From assembly GCF_047345415.1 (NCBI RefSeq), contig NZ_JBLFEP010000002.1, positions 310,001 to 374,000 of the forward strand: a DNA stretch of 64,000 nucleotides. Direction: 5' to 3'. The notes under the pieces were generated by a model. The model saw only the letters and a list, made by a program, of their open reading frames with translations. It searched no databases and was not told the origin of the DNA. The DNA is from Maribacter_C sp947494565 (GTDB lineage Bacteria; Bacteroidota; Bacteroidia; Flavobacteriales; Flavobacteriaceae). Made by a program: the position numbers and the translations under genes. Numbering within the stretch: the stretch's first letter is position 1; each line of letters begins with the position of its first letter. This document shows, one piece after another, positions 8,752 to 17,674 of the stretch.

Positions 8752-10503
8752 ATGAAATACGTCATCAAAAGCCTTCTTTTTTTGATCTTGCTGATACCCT
8801 TCGGGTCTTTTGGTCAGACGGAAAAGCGTCCGAATGTCATATTGATCATTACCGATGACCAGGGGTACGGTGATTTGGGGTTTACTGGAAATCATCATTT
8901 GAAAACGCCTGTACTGGATGCGTTTGCCAAGGCTAGCGTGCGATTTACTAATTTTTATGTTTCACCTGTTTGTGCTCCGACCCGGTCTAGTTTAATGACG
9001 GGCCGCTACTCCTTGCGAACCGGTGTTCGCGATACCTATAACGGAGGCGCGATGATGTCGACCAACGAGATTACCTTAGCAGAATTGCTGAAAGAAGCAG
9101 GCTATGCTACGGGACTCTTCGGAAAATGGCATCTAGGGGACAATTACCCCAGTCGACCGATGGATCAGGGCTTTGATGAATCCGTGATGCACCTATCAGG
9201 GGGAATGGGCCAAGTAGGAGACTTTACCACCTGGTTTCAGGGCGACCGTAGTTACTTCGACCCTGTACTCTGGCAGAACGGCAAACAAAAGTCGTATAAA
9301 GGCTATTGCAGTGACATCTTCACGGATAGCGCCATCGATTTTATCACGGAAAGTGCGGACGAACCGTTCTTCTGTTACCTTTCCTTCAATGCGCCCCATA
9401 CGCCATTGCAAGTTCCGGAACGCTATTATGAGCTGTACAAGGATATTGACCCGTCCAAGGGTTTTGCCGACGGACGCCCTTTTGTACCCATGTCCGAAAA
9501 AGACAAGGAAGATGCTCGGAAGGTATATGCCATGGTGTCGAATATCGATGATAATGTAGGGCGGCTATTGCAAAAGCTAGAGGAACTTCAAATTGCTGAT
9601 GATACCCTGGTCATTTTTATGACGGATAATGGGCCACAGCAAGTACGCTACATAGCCGGAATGAGAGGAAGAAAGGGAAGCGTTTACCGCGGCGGAACAC
9701 GGGTGCCTTTTTATATGCGCCTTCCACAAAAGGGAAAACGCAATGTCGAAATCGAGACGATGGCCGCCCATATCGATGTGCTGCCCACTTTGGCGGATCT
9801 TTGTGGGATTAACCTTCCTGCAGATCGTACAATTGATGGACGAAGCCTAGTGCCCCTGTTAAATGGGAATACCGAGAACTGGAAAGACCGTTCGCTCTTT
9901 TCGTACTGGACTCGGAGGTATCCGGAACGGTATCGGAATATGGCCATTCAAAAAGGCGATTATAAATTGGTGGGCCACACGGGTTACGATGCCCAAATCA
10001 AGGACTTTGAACTCTTCGATTTGGAAAATGATCCGTTCGAAGAACACGACCTTGTGCTGAAGGAGAAACAGATCGCCCAAGAGTTGCTACAAGAACTGGA
10101 ACAACAGTATGGTAACTTGATTCGTTCTGAAAACCTGAAAAACCCGCCTCGAATCCAAATCGGGACGGTCAACGAAAACCCGACGGTACTCAATAGAAAT
10201 GATGCCGGAGGAGATAGAGGCATTTGGGCGCAGGAAGAGGTCTATGGAAAATGGGACGTGAAAATTGCCGAGGGCACCTACAATATCACCTTCAAATTTG
10301 TAAAGCCCTTAGAAGACACCGGCCGTATGGTGTTGGAGGCAGGAACAATAGTCAATCAATTTGAAAACGAATCAACAGCCGTGGATATCATCGAGATGCC
10401 CCATGTTGTGCTTCCGGAAATGACAGGCGAACTTATTCCTTTCTATCAGAGTAGCTCAAAAAAAATATTCCCTTTTTGGGTATCCTTGGAAAAAATCGAT
10501 TAG
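8752..10503 (+). CDS. secreted arylsulfatase (S1 family, formylglycine type)
   Basis: A 583-residue sulfatase with a signal peptide (MKYVIKSLLFLILLIPFGSFGQ). The metal-binding Asp pair is in IITDDQGYGDLGF (residues 35-36) and the formylglycine signature is CAPTRSSLMTGR with the modified Cys at 74, followed by KWHLGD and the later TDNGPQ metal site. It hydrolyses sulfate esters, likely of a sulfated glycan, in the periplasm or at the surface, and needs a formylglycine-generating enzyme encoded elsewhere. An unusual C-terminal extension of about 130 residues (starting around IQIGTVNENPTVLNRNDAGG) looks like a beta-sandwich module. It follows the Asp-box pair after 39 bases and is probably co-transcribed. 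Confidence 0.93.
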   Translation: MKYVIKSLLFLILLIPFGSFGQTEKRPNVILIITDDQGYGDLGFTGNHHLKTPVLDAFAKASVRFTNFYVSPVCAPTRSSLMTGRYSLRTGVRDTYNGGAMMSTNEITLAELLKEAGYATGLFGKWHLGDNYPSRPMDQGFDESVMHLSGGMGQVGDFTTWFQGDRSYFDPVLWQNGKQKSYKGYCSDIFTDSAIDFITESADEPFFCYLSFNAPHTPLQVPERYYELYKDIDPSKGFADGRPFVPMSEKDKEDARKVYAMVSNIDDNVGRLLQKLEELQIADDTLVIFMTDNGPQQVRYIAGMRGRKGSVYRGGTRVPFYMRLPQKGKRNVEIETMAAHIDVLPTLADLCGINLPADRTIDGRSLVPLLNGNTENWKDRSLFSYWTRRYPERYRNMAIQKGDYKLVGHTGYDAQIKDFELFDLENDPFEEHDLVLKEKQIAQELLQELEQQYGNLIRSENLKNPPRIQIGTVNENPTVLNRNDAGGDRGIWAQEEVYGKWDVKIAEGTYNITFKFVKPLEDTGRMVLEAGTIVNQFENESTAVDIIEMPHVVLPEMTGELIPFYQSSSKKIFPFWVSLEKID

Positions 10504-10536
10504 ATGGATGTCAACCAAAATATAGTAGTGAATGGT

Positions 10537-10544
10537 TACCTTTG
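10537..10544 (+). promoter_or_regulatory. TAnnTTTG -7 promoter box for hemJ
   Basis: TACCTTTG matches the Bacteroidota -7 consensus TAnnTTTG and lies 20 bases before the hemJ ATG, which would give a short leader. No clear -33 TTTG is visible at the usual distance. Confidence 0.6.
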
Positions 10545-10563
10545 CGTTGCAAAGCACACCTGA

Positions 10564-11115
10564 ATGATTGCCTATTACCCATACATCAAAGCCTTACATC
10601 TCATTTTTGTGGTGACCTGGTTTGCTGGCCTTTTTTACATTCCAAGGCTCTTTATCTACCACATTGAGGCCTCGGAAAGACCATCACCCGATAGAGAGAT
10701 TTTGACCAAGCAGTTGCAACTGATGACCAAACGCCTTTGGAACATCATCACCTGGCCGTCTGCGATTCTCTGCACATTCTTTGCGCTTATCATGCTTCAT
10801 TTGAATTCCGGCTTGATCTATCAGCCGTGGATGCAGGTAAAGCTGGGCTTTGTGGTCCTGCTCTTTGCCTATCACATCAAGAACCATTTGATTTATAAAC
10901 AACTGCAACGCAATGAGATTCGGTATTCATCGAACTATATGCGCTTGTGGAATGAGGGGGCGACCTTGATTCTCTTCGCGGTCATCTTTCTAGTTATTCT
11001 CAAAAGTGCCGTCAACTGGATTTTCGGTGTAGTCGGTATCATCGTCCTTGGAATTTTATTGATGCTTGGAATTAAATTATACAAGCGTATTCGGGAGAAA
11101 AACCCCGAGGCCTAG
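10564..11115 (+). CDS. hemJ: HemJ-type protoporphyrinogen IX oxidase (UPF0093/CopD-like membrane protein)
   Basis: A 183-residue integral membrane protein with four to five predicted transmembrane helices. The N-terminus YIKALHLIFVVTWFAGLFYI followed by PRLFIYHIEA is the HemJ signature, with conserved His12, Arg28 and His33; the later MQVKLGFVVLLFAYHIK carries the conserved Lys. HemJ oxidises protoporphyrinogen IX to protoporphyrin IX in haem synthesis in the cytoplasmic membrane. Length and residues match the family. It has its own -7 box 20 bases upstream and is followed by a histidine kinase. Confidence 0.9.
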   Translation: MIAYYPYIKALHLIFVVTWFAGLFYIPRLFIYHIEASERPSPDREILTKQLQLMTKRLWNIITWPSAILCTFFALIMLHLNSGLIYQPWMQVKLGFVVLLFAYHIKNHLIYKQLQRNEIRYSSNYMRLWNEGATLILFAVIFLVILKSAVNWIFGVVGIIVLGILLMLGIKLYKRIREKNPEA

Positions 11116-11222
11116 AAAATCGAAAGACCAAGCCGGCCATCCCCTCCAAGAACCTTTCTTCCCTTTTTATTTTGTGATGTGACGCTGAGGGTCGGCGGGT
11201 GAAAACTTGGTTCGATATTTGC

Positions 11223-11230
11223 TACCTTTG
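11223..11230 (+). promoter_or_regulatory. TAnnTTTG -7 promoter box for the NtrY-like kinase
   Basis: TACCTTTG matches the -7 consensus. It lies downstream of the GTG at 11199 that would give the longest reading frame, so if it is used the kinase must start later; TTG at 11250 or ATG at 11291 are the options. Confidence 0.5.
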
Positions 11231-11249
11231 GATAGAAATACCCATCGGC

Positions 11250-12704
11250 TTGCTCAAAAAACTTTCGCTTCGATCCCGCATTTTTACGACCATGATTCTT
11301 CTGGTGGTCATTGCGTCGGTCTTGATTTCTGGAGTAACGATCTATCAGTACCGTGAACAATTAGACGATTACCACGATATCCGTCTCGAACGTAAGGAGG
11401 AGCAGATCAAGCAAAGCATCAATTACGTACTTAAAAAAACGACCTATCCGCAGACGACGGAAAATCTTCCAATGATCTTCAAGAATGAAATCTATGAGAT
11501 TGCCGATGTACAAAATGTATATTTCAATATCTACGATTTGGAGGGAGGACTGATCCGTAGTTCAAGACCTAAATTTGAAATGGACTCCATTTCAAACTGT
11601 CTGGATGCAGAAGTACTCAATAATCTTGACACTAGTGCAAATCATAGATATGTGGAGGAAAACACCGCCGCTGGAGACAAATACAAAGCCTCCTATACCT
11701 ATATCAACGACTCTAAATTCAAACCGATCGGTATATTGAACCTGCCGTACTTTGAAGACCCTTCTTTCAATGATATGGAGTTACGTGAATTTTTCATTCG
11801 CTTAGGATGGGTATACTTTTTCATGCTGTTGTCGGCCATAGGTCTGGCCTATTTTATTTCAAAGTATATCACCCGATCGCTACAGACGATATCCGACATG
11901 ATGCACAAGACCGATTTGACCAAACGCAACGAAAAAATATTCATCGAGGACCCAAGTGAAGAAATCGGAAAACTGGTAGACTCCTATAATGAAATGATCG
12001 ATGAATTGGGGGCGAGTGCCGCCAAGCTGGCTCGTAGCGAACGCGAACAGGCATGGCGTGAAATGGCGAAGCAGGTGGCCCATGAAATCAAGAACCCCCT
12101 AACCCCCATGCGCTTAAGTGTCCAGAGCTTTCAAAGAAAGTTCGACCCTAATGACCCTGAAATCGACAAAAAGGTGACGGAGTATTCGAAAACCCTCATC
12201 CAGCAGATCGATACTATGAGTAATATCGCCAGTGCCTTCTCAAATTTTGCGGAAATGCCGGCCCAACAAAATGAGACCCTGAATGTGGTCACTATCGTGA
12301 AGCTTGCCCTGGATATTTTTACCGAAAAATACATTCATTTTATAGCGGATGAAGAGGTCATTATTGCAAAATTAGATCGCACGCAGCTTATTCGCGTAGT
12401 GACGAATTTGGTCAAAAATGCCATTCAAGCGGTTCCGGAAGTTGAATCTCCAAGGATCTTGGTGACCGTTGCCTCAGAAGGAAACGAGGTAAAGATATCC
12501 GTAGCGGATAATGGCATAGGGATCGAAGATGGATTCAGAGATAAGATTTTCGAACCCAAGTTCACCACGAAATCAAGTGGTATGGGCCTTGGTTTGGGTA
12601 TGGTGAAGAATATCGTGGAAACCTATAAGGGCAGTATAAGTTTCACCTCACATCCCGGAAAAGGGACCGTATTTATGGTGTGTTTTCCGAGAGAACATCA
12701 TTAA
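11250..12704 (+). CDS. NtrY-like sensor histidine kinase
   Basis: A membrane histidine kinase of about 484 residues. After a short basic N-terminus (LKKLSLRSRIFTTM) comes a first transmembrane helix, an extracytoplasmic domain of about 150 residues, a second helix (VYFFMLLSAIGLAYFISKYI), a HAMP domain, a dimerisation domain with the H-box MAKQVAHEIKNPLTPMRLSV (phospho-His), and a HATPase_c domain (NLVKNAIQAVPE, ADNGIGIEDG, GMGLGLGMVK). The LTPMRLS variant of the H-box is typical of NtrY/NtrB-like kinases. I chose TTG 11250 because a promoter box overlaps the longer GTG 11199 frame and the conserved part begins here; ATG 11291 would fall inside the first helix. No response regulator is adjacent, so it is an orphan kinase. 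PhzF-like gene follows after 4 bases. Confidence 0.85.
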   Translation: MLKKLSLRSRIFTTMILLVVIASVLISGVTIYQYREQLDDYHDIRLERKEEQIKQSINYVLKKTTYPQTTENLPMIFKNEIYEIADVQNVYFNIYDLEGGLIRSSRPKFEMDSISNCLDAEVLNNLDTSANHRYVEENTAAGDKYKASYTYINDSKFKPIGILNLPYFEDPSFNDMELREFFIRLGWVYFFMLLSAIGLAYFISKYITRSLQTISDMMHKTDLTKRNEKIFIEDPSEEIGKLVDSYNEMIDELGASAAKLARSEREQAWREMAKQVAHEIKNPLTPMRLSVQSFQRKFDPNDPEIDKKVTEYSKTLIQQIDTMSNIASAFSNFAEMPAQQNETLNVVTIVKLALDIFTEKYIHFIADEEVIIAKLDRTQLIRVVTNLVKNAIQAVPEVESPRILVTVASEGNEVKISVADNGIGIEDGFRDKIFEPKFTTKSSGMGLGLGMVKNIVETYKGSISFTSHPGKGTVFMVCFPREHH

Positions 12705-12708
12705 CTAG

Positions 12709-13626
12709 ATGTCAGCAATAGACTTTTATATCGTAGATGTGTTCGCTCCTCAAAAGTACAAGGGGAACCAATTGGCCGTATTTCTTGATTTGGAACAAAT
12801 AGTATCGGCCGAAGAGATGTTGCACATCACACGGGAAATCAATTTCGCCGAAAGTACGTTCATACGTTCCGTTGAAGCGGACGGAAGTTTTGGAGTTCGC
12901 ATATTTACGACGGAGTATGAAGTGCCTTTCGCGGGGCATCCCACCTTGGGTACGGCATACATCATCGCCAAGCAACTCAGTGAGGTACCGTCAGGTGAAA
13001 TCATCTTAAGATTGAAAAAAGGCGATATTCCGGTCGAGCTGAACAGACCTGATGAGCTGGAAGAGAGCAGGTTTACCATGCAACAGGCACAACCTGATTT
13101 CTATGGTACTATCGATTCCTCCCTGGTCGCTTCGGCCCTGGGCCTAGCGGAAGATCACCTCGACCCACATATGCCTATTGAAGTGATCGACACCGGCTTG
13201 CCCTATTTGATTGTTTTCTTAAGGGATTTGAAAAGCATTCAACAGATTCGATTGGACAGCTCGAAATTAGAGCGCTTTTTGAAAAGTCAACGATTGCATA
13301 AAGAAAACAGTAGCATCGGTCTTTCGACCTCACTTTTCTTCGTTACCCCTGAAACCGTGGATCCCGAGCACCACTATCATGCGCGAATGTTCGTATTGGA
13401 AGACGGTAGTATTTGGGAGGATGCGGCAACAGGAAGCGCCAATGGCTGCCTTTTGGCCTATTTGCTCAAACATGTCGAGCCGGAAATTTCAGTAGTTGTC
13501 GAACAGGGCTATGAAATGGGTCGGGAATCGCTCTTATATTTGAACGGCAAATTGAAAAACAACAACTATATCTTAAAAGTCGGTGGTCGCGTGGTTTCTG
13601 TAGGTCAGGGTACATGGTCCATTTAA
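12709..13626 (+). CDS. PhzF-family isomerase-like protein
   Basis: A 305-residue protein of the PhzF/diaminopimelate-epimerase-fold family. Seen are the N-terminal VDVFAPQKYKGNQLAVF, the catalytic Glu region INFAESTFI, the FAGHPTLGTAYI box and the C-terminal EDAATGSANGCLLAYLL box that together form the two-domain active site. Despite the name, family members outside pseudomonads rarely make phenazines; no other phz genes are present, so the substrate is unknown. It starts 4 bases after the kinase stop and is 10 bases before the enoyl-CoA hydratase, so the three genes are probably one transcript. Confidence 0.9.
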   Translation: MSAIDFYIVDVFAPQKYKGNQLAVFLDLEQIVSAEEMLHITREINFAESTFIRSVEADGSFGVRIFTTEYEVPFAGHPTLGTAYIIAKQLSEVPSGEIILRLKKGDIPVELNRPDELEESRFTMQQAQPDFYGTIDSSLVASALGLAEDHLDPHMPIEVIDTGLPYLIVFLRDLKSIQQIRLDSSKLERFLKSQRLHKENSSIGLSTSLFFVTPETVDPEHHYHARMFVLEDGSIWEDAATGSANGCLLAYLLKHVEPEISVVVEQGYEMGRESLLYLNGKLKNNNYILKVGGRVVSVGQGTWSI

Positions 13627-13636
13627 AAATCAAACT

Positions 13637-14419
13637 ATGAAGTACAACAACATTTTAGTCGAGGAAGGGAGTACTATTGCCACAATTACAATCAATAGAC
13701 CCAGCAAGCTCAATGCACTTAACAAAGAGACAATCAAAGAACTACACCAGGCTTTTAAGACTTTGGATGAAACTGGGAAAATCAAAGTGATAATCTTAAT
13801 TGGAAGCGGGGAAAAGGCCTTTGTGGCCGGTGCCGATATTGCGGAGTTTGCCAATTTCTCAGTGAAAGAAGGGCGCGCTTTGGCCGCTAAAGGACAAAAA
13901 TCACTATTTGATTTTGTGGAAAACCTCTCGACACCGGTTATAGCCGCCATAAATGGTTTCGCCTTAGGGGGCGGACTTGAGCTGGCGATGGCCTGCCATT
14001 TTAGGGTGGCAAGTGAAAATGCACGAATGGGACTTCCTGAGGTGTCATTAGGGGTCATTCCCGGGTATGGAGGTACCCAGCGTTTACCACAATTGATCGG
14101 CAAGGGTCGGGCGTTGGAATTGATTATGACCGCGGCGATGATCGATGCCCGTAAGGCGCTTGAATATGGTCTTGTGAATCACGTGTTACCCCAAGAAGAA
14201 CTACTGACTTTTTGCGAAAATTTGGCCGGCAAGATATCGAATAACTCCTCTGTTGCTATCGCGTATGCAATAAAAGCCGTAAATGCAGGTTTTAAACATG
14301 ATAGTAATGGGTATGCGTCCGAAATCGAAGCCTTTGGTGCCTGTTTTGGTACTGCTGATTTTGAAGAGGGTACCACGGCCTTTTTAGAAAAGCGCAAGGC
14401 CGATTTTCCCGGAGCATAG
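13637..14419 (+). CDS. enoyl-CoA hydratase/isomerase (crotonase family)
   Basis: A 260-residue crotonase-fold enzyme. Oxyanion-hole motifs AFVAGADIAEF (about residue 60) and FALGGGLELAMACHFRVA (about residue 105) are intact, and both catalytic Glu residues are present (in GGGLELA and in GLPEVSLGVIPGYGGTQRL). This indicates a true hydratase converting trans-2-enoyl-CoA to 3-hydroxyacyl-CoA in fatty acid degradation or a related route. It is downstream of the PhzF-like gene; no other beta-oxidation gene is nearby. Confidence 0.92.
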   Translation: MKYNNILVEEGSTIATITINRPSKLNALNKETIKELHQAFKTLDETGKIKVIILIGSGEKAFVAGADIAEFANFSVKEGRALAAKGQKSLFDFVENLSTPVIAAINGFALGGGLELAMACHFRVASENARMGLPEVSLGVIPGYGGTQRLPQLIGKGRALELIMTAAMIDARKALEYGLVNHVLPQEELLTFCENLAGKISNNSSVAIAYAIKAVNAGFKHDSNGYASEIEAFGACFGTADFEEGTTAFLEKRKADFPGA

Positions 14420-14439
14420 CGTACCCCAAACACCTACTT

Positions 14440-16014
14440 ATGAACATTCGAAAGGCACTTGCACTATTGCTGGTAATGGCTGTGTGGCCCATGGGCTACG
14501 CTCAAGACATCCCCGTAAGCTACAGTTTAGGGGAGAATAATTCCGACCGGTATAAATTCTCCACTGTTTTGTCTATCGACAAAGCCTCCTCAGGGGAAAC
14601 CGTTTTGGTACGAACGTACTACGGAGGGTTTCCACTGAAACCCAAAGGACATTTTATTGAGGTTTACAATGCCGATATGACCCTAAAATCAGACTACAAT
14701 TACAAGTATGCCGGAAAACACATGGTTGATGGTTTTGTAAAAAACGGGCAGTTGTATCTATTGGAATTGGTATATGACTATGATGCCCAAGTGTATGAAT
14801 ACAAAGCACACCAGAGTCCGCTTGACGATTTTAATTTTTCCGAACGTGTTTTGCTTTCCGTTCCCTCGAAGGAGGTACTGAACCCGTTGGCGGTAAGTAA
14901 ATACAATCGAAAATTCGGTAACGGCTTTTCAACGGCTACCCATTTCAACGATGATAAATCCGCTTTTGCCATAACGGTACACCATCGCAAAGGTAAAAAC
15001 GAGCAGTATAAGATATATCTCTTCGGAACGGATCTGACACCCCATCTGAAGTATGATTTCAGTGAACAGATCGTAGATAAAAACTATGCGTTCGAGAACA
15101 TAGCGACTTCAAAAGATATGAAGACCTTATATTTTATGGGAAAGGCCTTTTTCAAGAAAAGGCGATTTGATGCCAAAGAACGCAAATACCAATATGAGCT
15201 TTTAAAGATTACAAATGCGGGTCATACGAGCCAAGAATTTACTGATGAAGGTAGATTTCCAGAATCCTTGAAACCCATATTGGTCGATGACAAATTGGTC
15301 AGTGTTGGCTTCTATGCCGATCGAAAGGACAATCGCTATAATGGTTTGGCCTATTTTGAATTGCATCCGAATACATTAGCTGTTCAAACAAAAAAATACA
15401 ATCCCTTTTCAAAACAGTTCATGGACGACAAATTCGGACGTGAAGTGGATGCGACCATAAAAAACCTCATTTTCAAGGATGTTCATATTACGCCATCCAA
15501 GGATATCGTGTTCAGTGCCGAGGAATATTTTGTGACGGAAGGCGAGCATTTTGATGGTGACACCAGAAGAATAGTGGATCGTTTCCATTACAATGATATT
15601 GTATGTGCCAAGTTGAATGCACAGGGTGATATGGAATGGGCCCGTAATATCAACAAATCAGAGGTAACCCAAGGAGATGCGGCTTATGCTTCCTATAGCG
15701 CACACGGATTTGGAAATGACATGTATTTCTTCATCAATTCAGGTGAGAATCCACAGACCATTGGCGAAAATCGAATCTTGTTCAAACAAGGATACAGTAG
15801 AAACCCGAATATGTTCGTGATCAAGATCGATGGCGACGGAGGCCTTTCCTATAAGAAACTCATCGATGATAAAGAAGTGCGATTGCCCATCATGGTGTCG
15901 CGACCTTTTGTCGATAAAGCTTCTGACGACCTTTTATTCTATGCTAAGAGAGGTAGTAAAAAGCAGTTGATACGAGTGCAAATAGGCGTTGAAGGTAGTA
16001 CACCCTCCAAATAA
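14440..16014 (+). CDS. exported protein of unknown function
   Basis: A 524-residue protein with a signal peptide (MNIRKALALLLVMAVWPMGYAQ). The mature part is rich in beta-strand-like alternating sequence with repeated W/Y/F-D-x-K motifs (for example NGLAYFELHPNTLAV, GDMEWARNINKSEV, FVIKIDGDGGLSYKKL) that resemble beta-propeller repeats found in periplasmic proteins of Bacteroidota. I recognise no catalytic motif. It follows the enoyl-CoA hydratase after 20 bases. Confidence 0.75.
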   Translation: MNIRKALALLLVMAVWPMGYAQDIPVSYSLGENNSDRYKFSTVLSIDKASSGETVLVRTYYGGFPLKPKGHFIEVYNADMTLKSDYNYKYAGKHMVDGFVKNGQLYLLELVYDYDAQVYEYKAHQSPLDDFNFSERVLLSVPSKEVLNPLAVSKYNRKFGNGFSTATHFNDDKSAFAITVHHRKGKNEQYKIYLFGTDLTPHLKYDFSEQIVDKNYAFENIATSKDMKTLYFMGKAFFKKRRFDAKERKYQYELLKITNAGHTSQEFTDEGRFPESLKPILVDDKLVSVGFYADRKDNRYNGLAYFELHPNTLAVQTKKYNPFSKQFMDDKFGREVDATIKNLIFKDVHITPSKDIVFSAEEYFVTEGEHFDGDTRRIVDRFHYNDIVCAKLNAQGDMEWARNINKSEVTQGDAAYASYSAHGFGNDMYFFINSGENPQTIGENRILFKQGYSRNPNMFVIKIDGDGGLSYKKLIDDKEVRLPIMVSRPFVDKASDDLLFYAKRGSKKQLIRVQIGVEGSTPSK

Positions 16015-16072
16015 GAACAGCTGTGATGTTCGCTATTTGAACGACCTATAATTAACACTCGAAAACATAGAA

Positions 16073-16110
16073 ATTAGGATTTATTCCATAAATTTGGAAT
16101 AAATCCTAAT
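16073..16110 (+). promoter_or_regulatory. perfect 15-bp inverted repeat enclosing a TAnnTTTG promoter box
   Basis: The arms ATTAGGATTTATTCC (16073-16087) and GGAATAAATCCTAAT (16096-16110) are perfect inverted complements with an 8-base centre. The centre plus first base of the right arm is TAAATTTG (16089-16096), a match to the -7 consensus. Transcription would begin inside the right arm, immediately before the radical SAM start at 16112. This layout is that of an operator for a repressor covering the promoter; a weak hairpin in the leader is the alternative. Confidence 0.6.
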
Positions 16111-16111
16111 A

Positions 16112-17185
16112 TTGAAATCCAACGAATATATCAAAGGCCGGGGCGCCCAGCACAACTCTCCTAACAAATTCTTTGAATACAGTCATGAAACACGTGATGA
16201 TTTTCTTGAATTTTGTCGATTGGAAGGGGAAGATGCCGATTACAATAAAACGCAATACCTACCGATATTTCCAAAGACCATTGTCAATAAAGTGACCAGT
16301 CCTGATGTGGGCATGGAATACTCCATGAATCCCTATCAGGGCTGTGAGCATGGTTGTATCTACTGCTACGCCCGAAATACCCATGAATTCTGGGGCTATA
16401 GTGCTGGCCTTGATTTTGAGCGTAAAATATTGATCAAAGAAAATGCTCCCCAATTGCTTGAAGCCAAACTGAAGAACAAGAAATGGAAGGCGTGCACCAT
16501 CGTCTTGTCAGGCAACACGGATTGTTATCAACCTGCAGAGCGAAAATATGAAATCACCAGAGCCTGTCTAGAGGTCTTTTTAAAATACAGACATCCTGTT
16601 GGTGTCATTACGAAAAACGCACTCATTCTTAGGGATTTGGATATTCTTGAAGCTTTAGCAAAGGATAACTTGATCGGGGTGAATATTTCGGTGACTTCCC
16701 TTTCTGAAAAAACAAGACGGATTCTCGAACCTAGAACATCAAGTCTCAAGAAACGGCTTGAGACCATTCGGGTACTTTCCTCAAATGGAATTCCCGTAAA
16801 CGCCATGTTGGCGCCTATTATTCCGGGAATCAATAGTCATGAGGTCCTGAAACTGGCAAAGGCCGTTGCTGACAACGGAGCCTGCTCTTTTGCCTTCACT
16901 GTAGTCCGTCTCAACGGGGCCATCGGTCAGATCTTCACGGATTGGATCGAAAAGACCCTGCCGGATAAAGCGCAAAAAGTACTGCACCAAATTCAAGAAT
17001 GTCACGGCGGTAATTTGAATGATAGTCGCTTTGGCATCAGGGGGCGTGGTGATGGGAAAATTGCGAAACAGATTCATGAGATGGTTCGACTGGCCCAAAA
17101 ACGTTATTTTAGGGATAAGACGTTCCCTAAGTTGAATACAGCATTGCACGAGCCATATAAAGAGGGTCAGTTGCGATTATTTTGA
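16112..17185 (+). CDS. PA0069-family radical SAM protein
   Basis: A 357-residue radical SAM enzyme. The 4Fe-4S motif is CEHGCIYCYARNTHEFW (Cys78, Cys82, Cys85; C-x3-C-x2-C), preceded by the family's N-terminal YIKGRGAQHN and MEYSMNPYQG. The family (COG1533) is related to spore photoproduct lyase; its substrate is not established. The start is a TTG that abuts the inverted repeat; it keeps the conserved KGRGA region near the N-terminus and there is no upstream ATG. The promoter-embedded palindrome suggests single-gene repression control. Confidence 0.88.
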   Translation: MKSNEYIKGRGAQHNSPNKFFEYSHETRDDFLEFCRLEGEDADYNKTQYLPIFPKTIVNKVTSPDVGMEYSMNPYQGCEHGCIYCYARNTHEFWGYSAGLDFERKILIKENAPQLLEAKLKNKKWKACTIVLSGNTDCYQPAERKYEITRACLEVFLKYRHPVGVITKNALILRDLDILEALAKDNLIGVNISVTSLSEKTRRILEPRTSSLKKRLETIRVLSSNGIPVNAMLAPIIPGINSHEVLKLAKAVADNGACSFAFTVVRLNGAIGQIFTDWIEKTLPDKAQKVLHQIQECHGGNLNDSRFGIRGRGDGKIAKQIHEMVRLAQKRYFRDKTFPKLNTALHEPYKEGQLRLF

Positions 17186-17260
17186 ATAAATTTAGAAGAT
17201 TGTCCATTTTGCCGAGCCCCATGCGTCTTTATGGCATATTCATTTTAAAAACAATATATC

Positions 17261-17608
17261 ATGAGTAATTTTTTATTTTTATTTAGAGGTGGAGATGCAA
17301 GACGATTGGAACAATCTCCTGAAGAAATGCAAGCCCACATGCAAAAATGGGGCGCATGGATGGGCGGACTAAAGGAAGCTGGAAAGTTGGTCGACGGTTT
17401 ACCCCTATCAAAAGAAGGTAAGGTCGTGCAAGAGAGGGGAGAATTAGTTACCGATGGTCCTTTTGCAGAAGGTGCTGAGGTAGTAGGCGGATACTTGATT
17501 GTAACGGCCGATGATCTTGACGGAGCGGTTGAAATATCAAAGCAGTGTCCCATCTTTGAACACGATGGAAACGTTGAGGTGCGTGAAATCATGTCAATGA
17601 ATATGTAA
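17261..17608 (+). CDS. YCII/DGPF-domain protein
   Basis: A 115-residue protein of the YCII-related (DGPF) family: N-terminal MSNFLFLFRGGD, central QKWGAWMGGLKEAGKLVDG and the hallmark VTDGPFAEGAEVVGGYLIV. Such proteins form dimeric ferredoxin-like folds. The family is the standard genomic neighbour of ECF42 sigma factors, and the gene just downstream is one. Role not biochemically settled; it may be a regulatory partner or a target of the sigma factor. Confidence 0.9.
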   Translation: MSNFLFLFRGGDARRLEQSPEEMQAHMQKWGAWMGGLKEAGKLVDGLPLSKEGKVVQERGELVTDGPFAEGAEVVGGYLIVTADDLDGAVEISKQCPIFEHDGNVEVREIMSMNM

Positions 17609-17637
17609 TGGCACGGGTTATTTGACACTATGGTAAC

Positions 17638-17661
17638 AAGGGCCTACAAGGCCCTTTCTTT
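17638..17661 (+). terminator. intrinsic terminator after the YCII/DGPF gene
   Basis: An 8-bp perfect stem AAGGGCCT / AGGCCCTT (17638-17645 and 17649-17656) with a three-base loop, followed by TCTTT. It lies between the YCII gene stop and the likely ECF start at 17675, so it may separate or attenuate the two genes. Confidence 0.6.
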
Positions 17662-17674
17662 GTACACTTACGGC

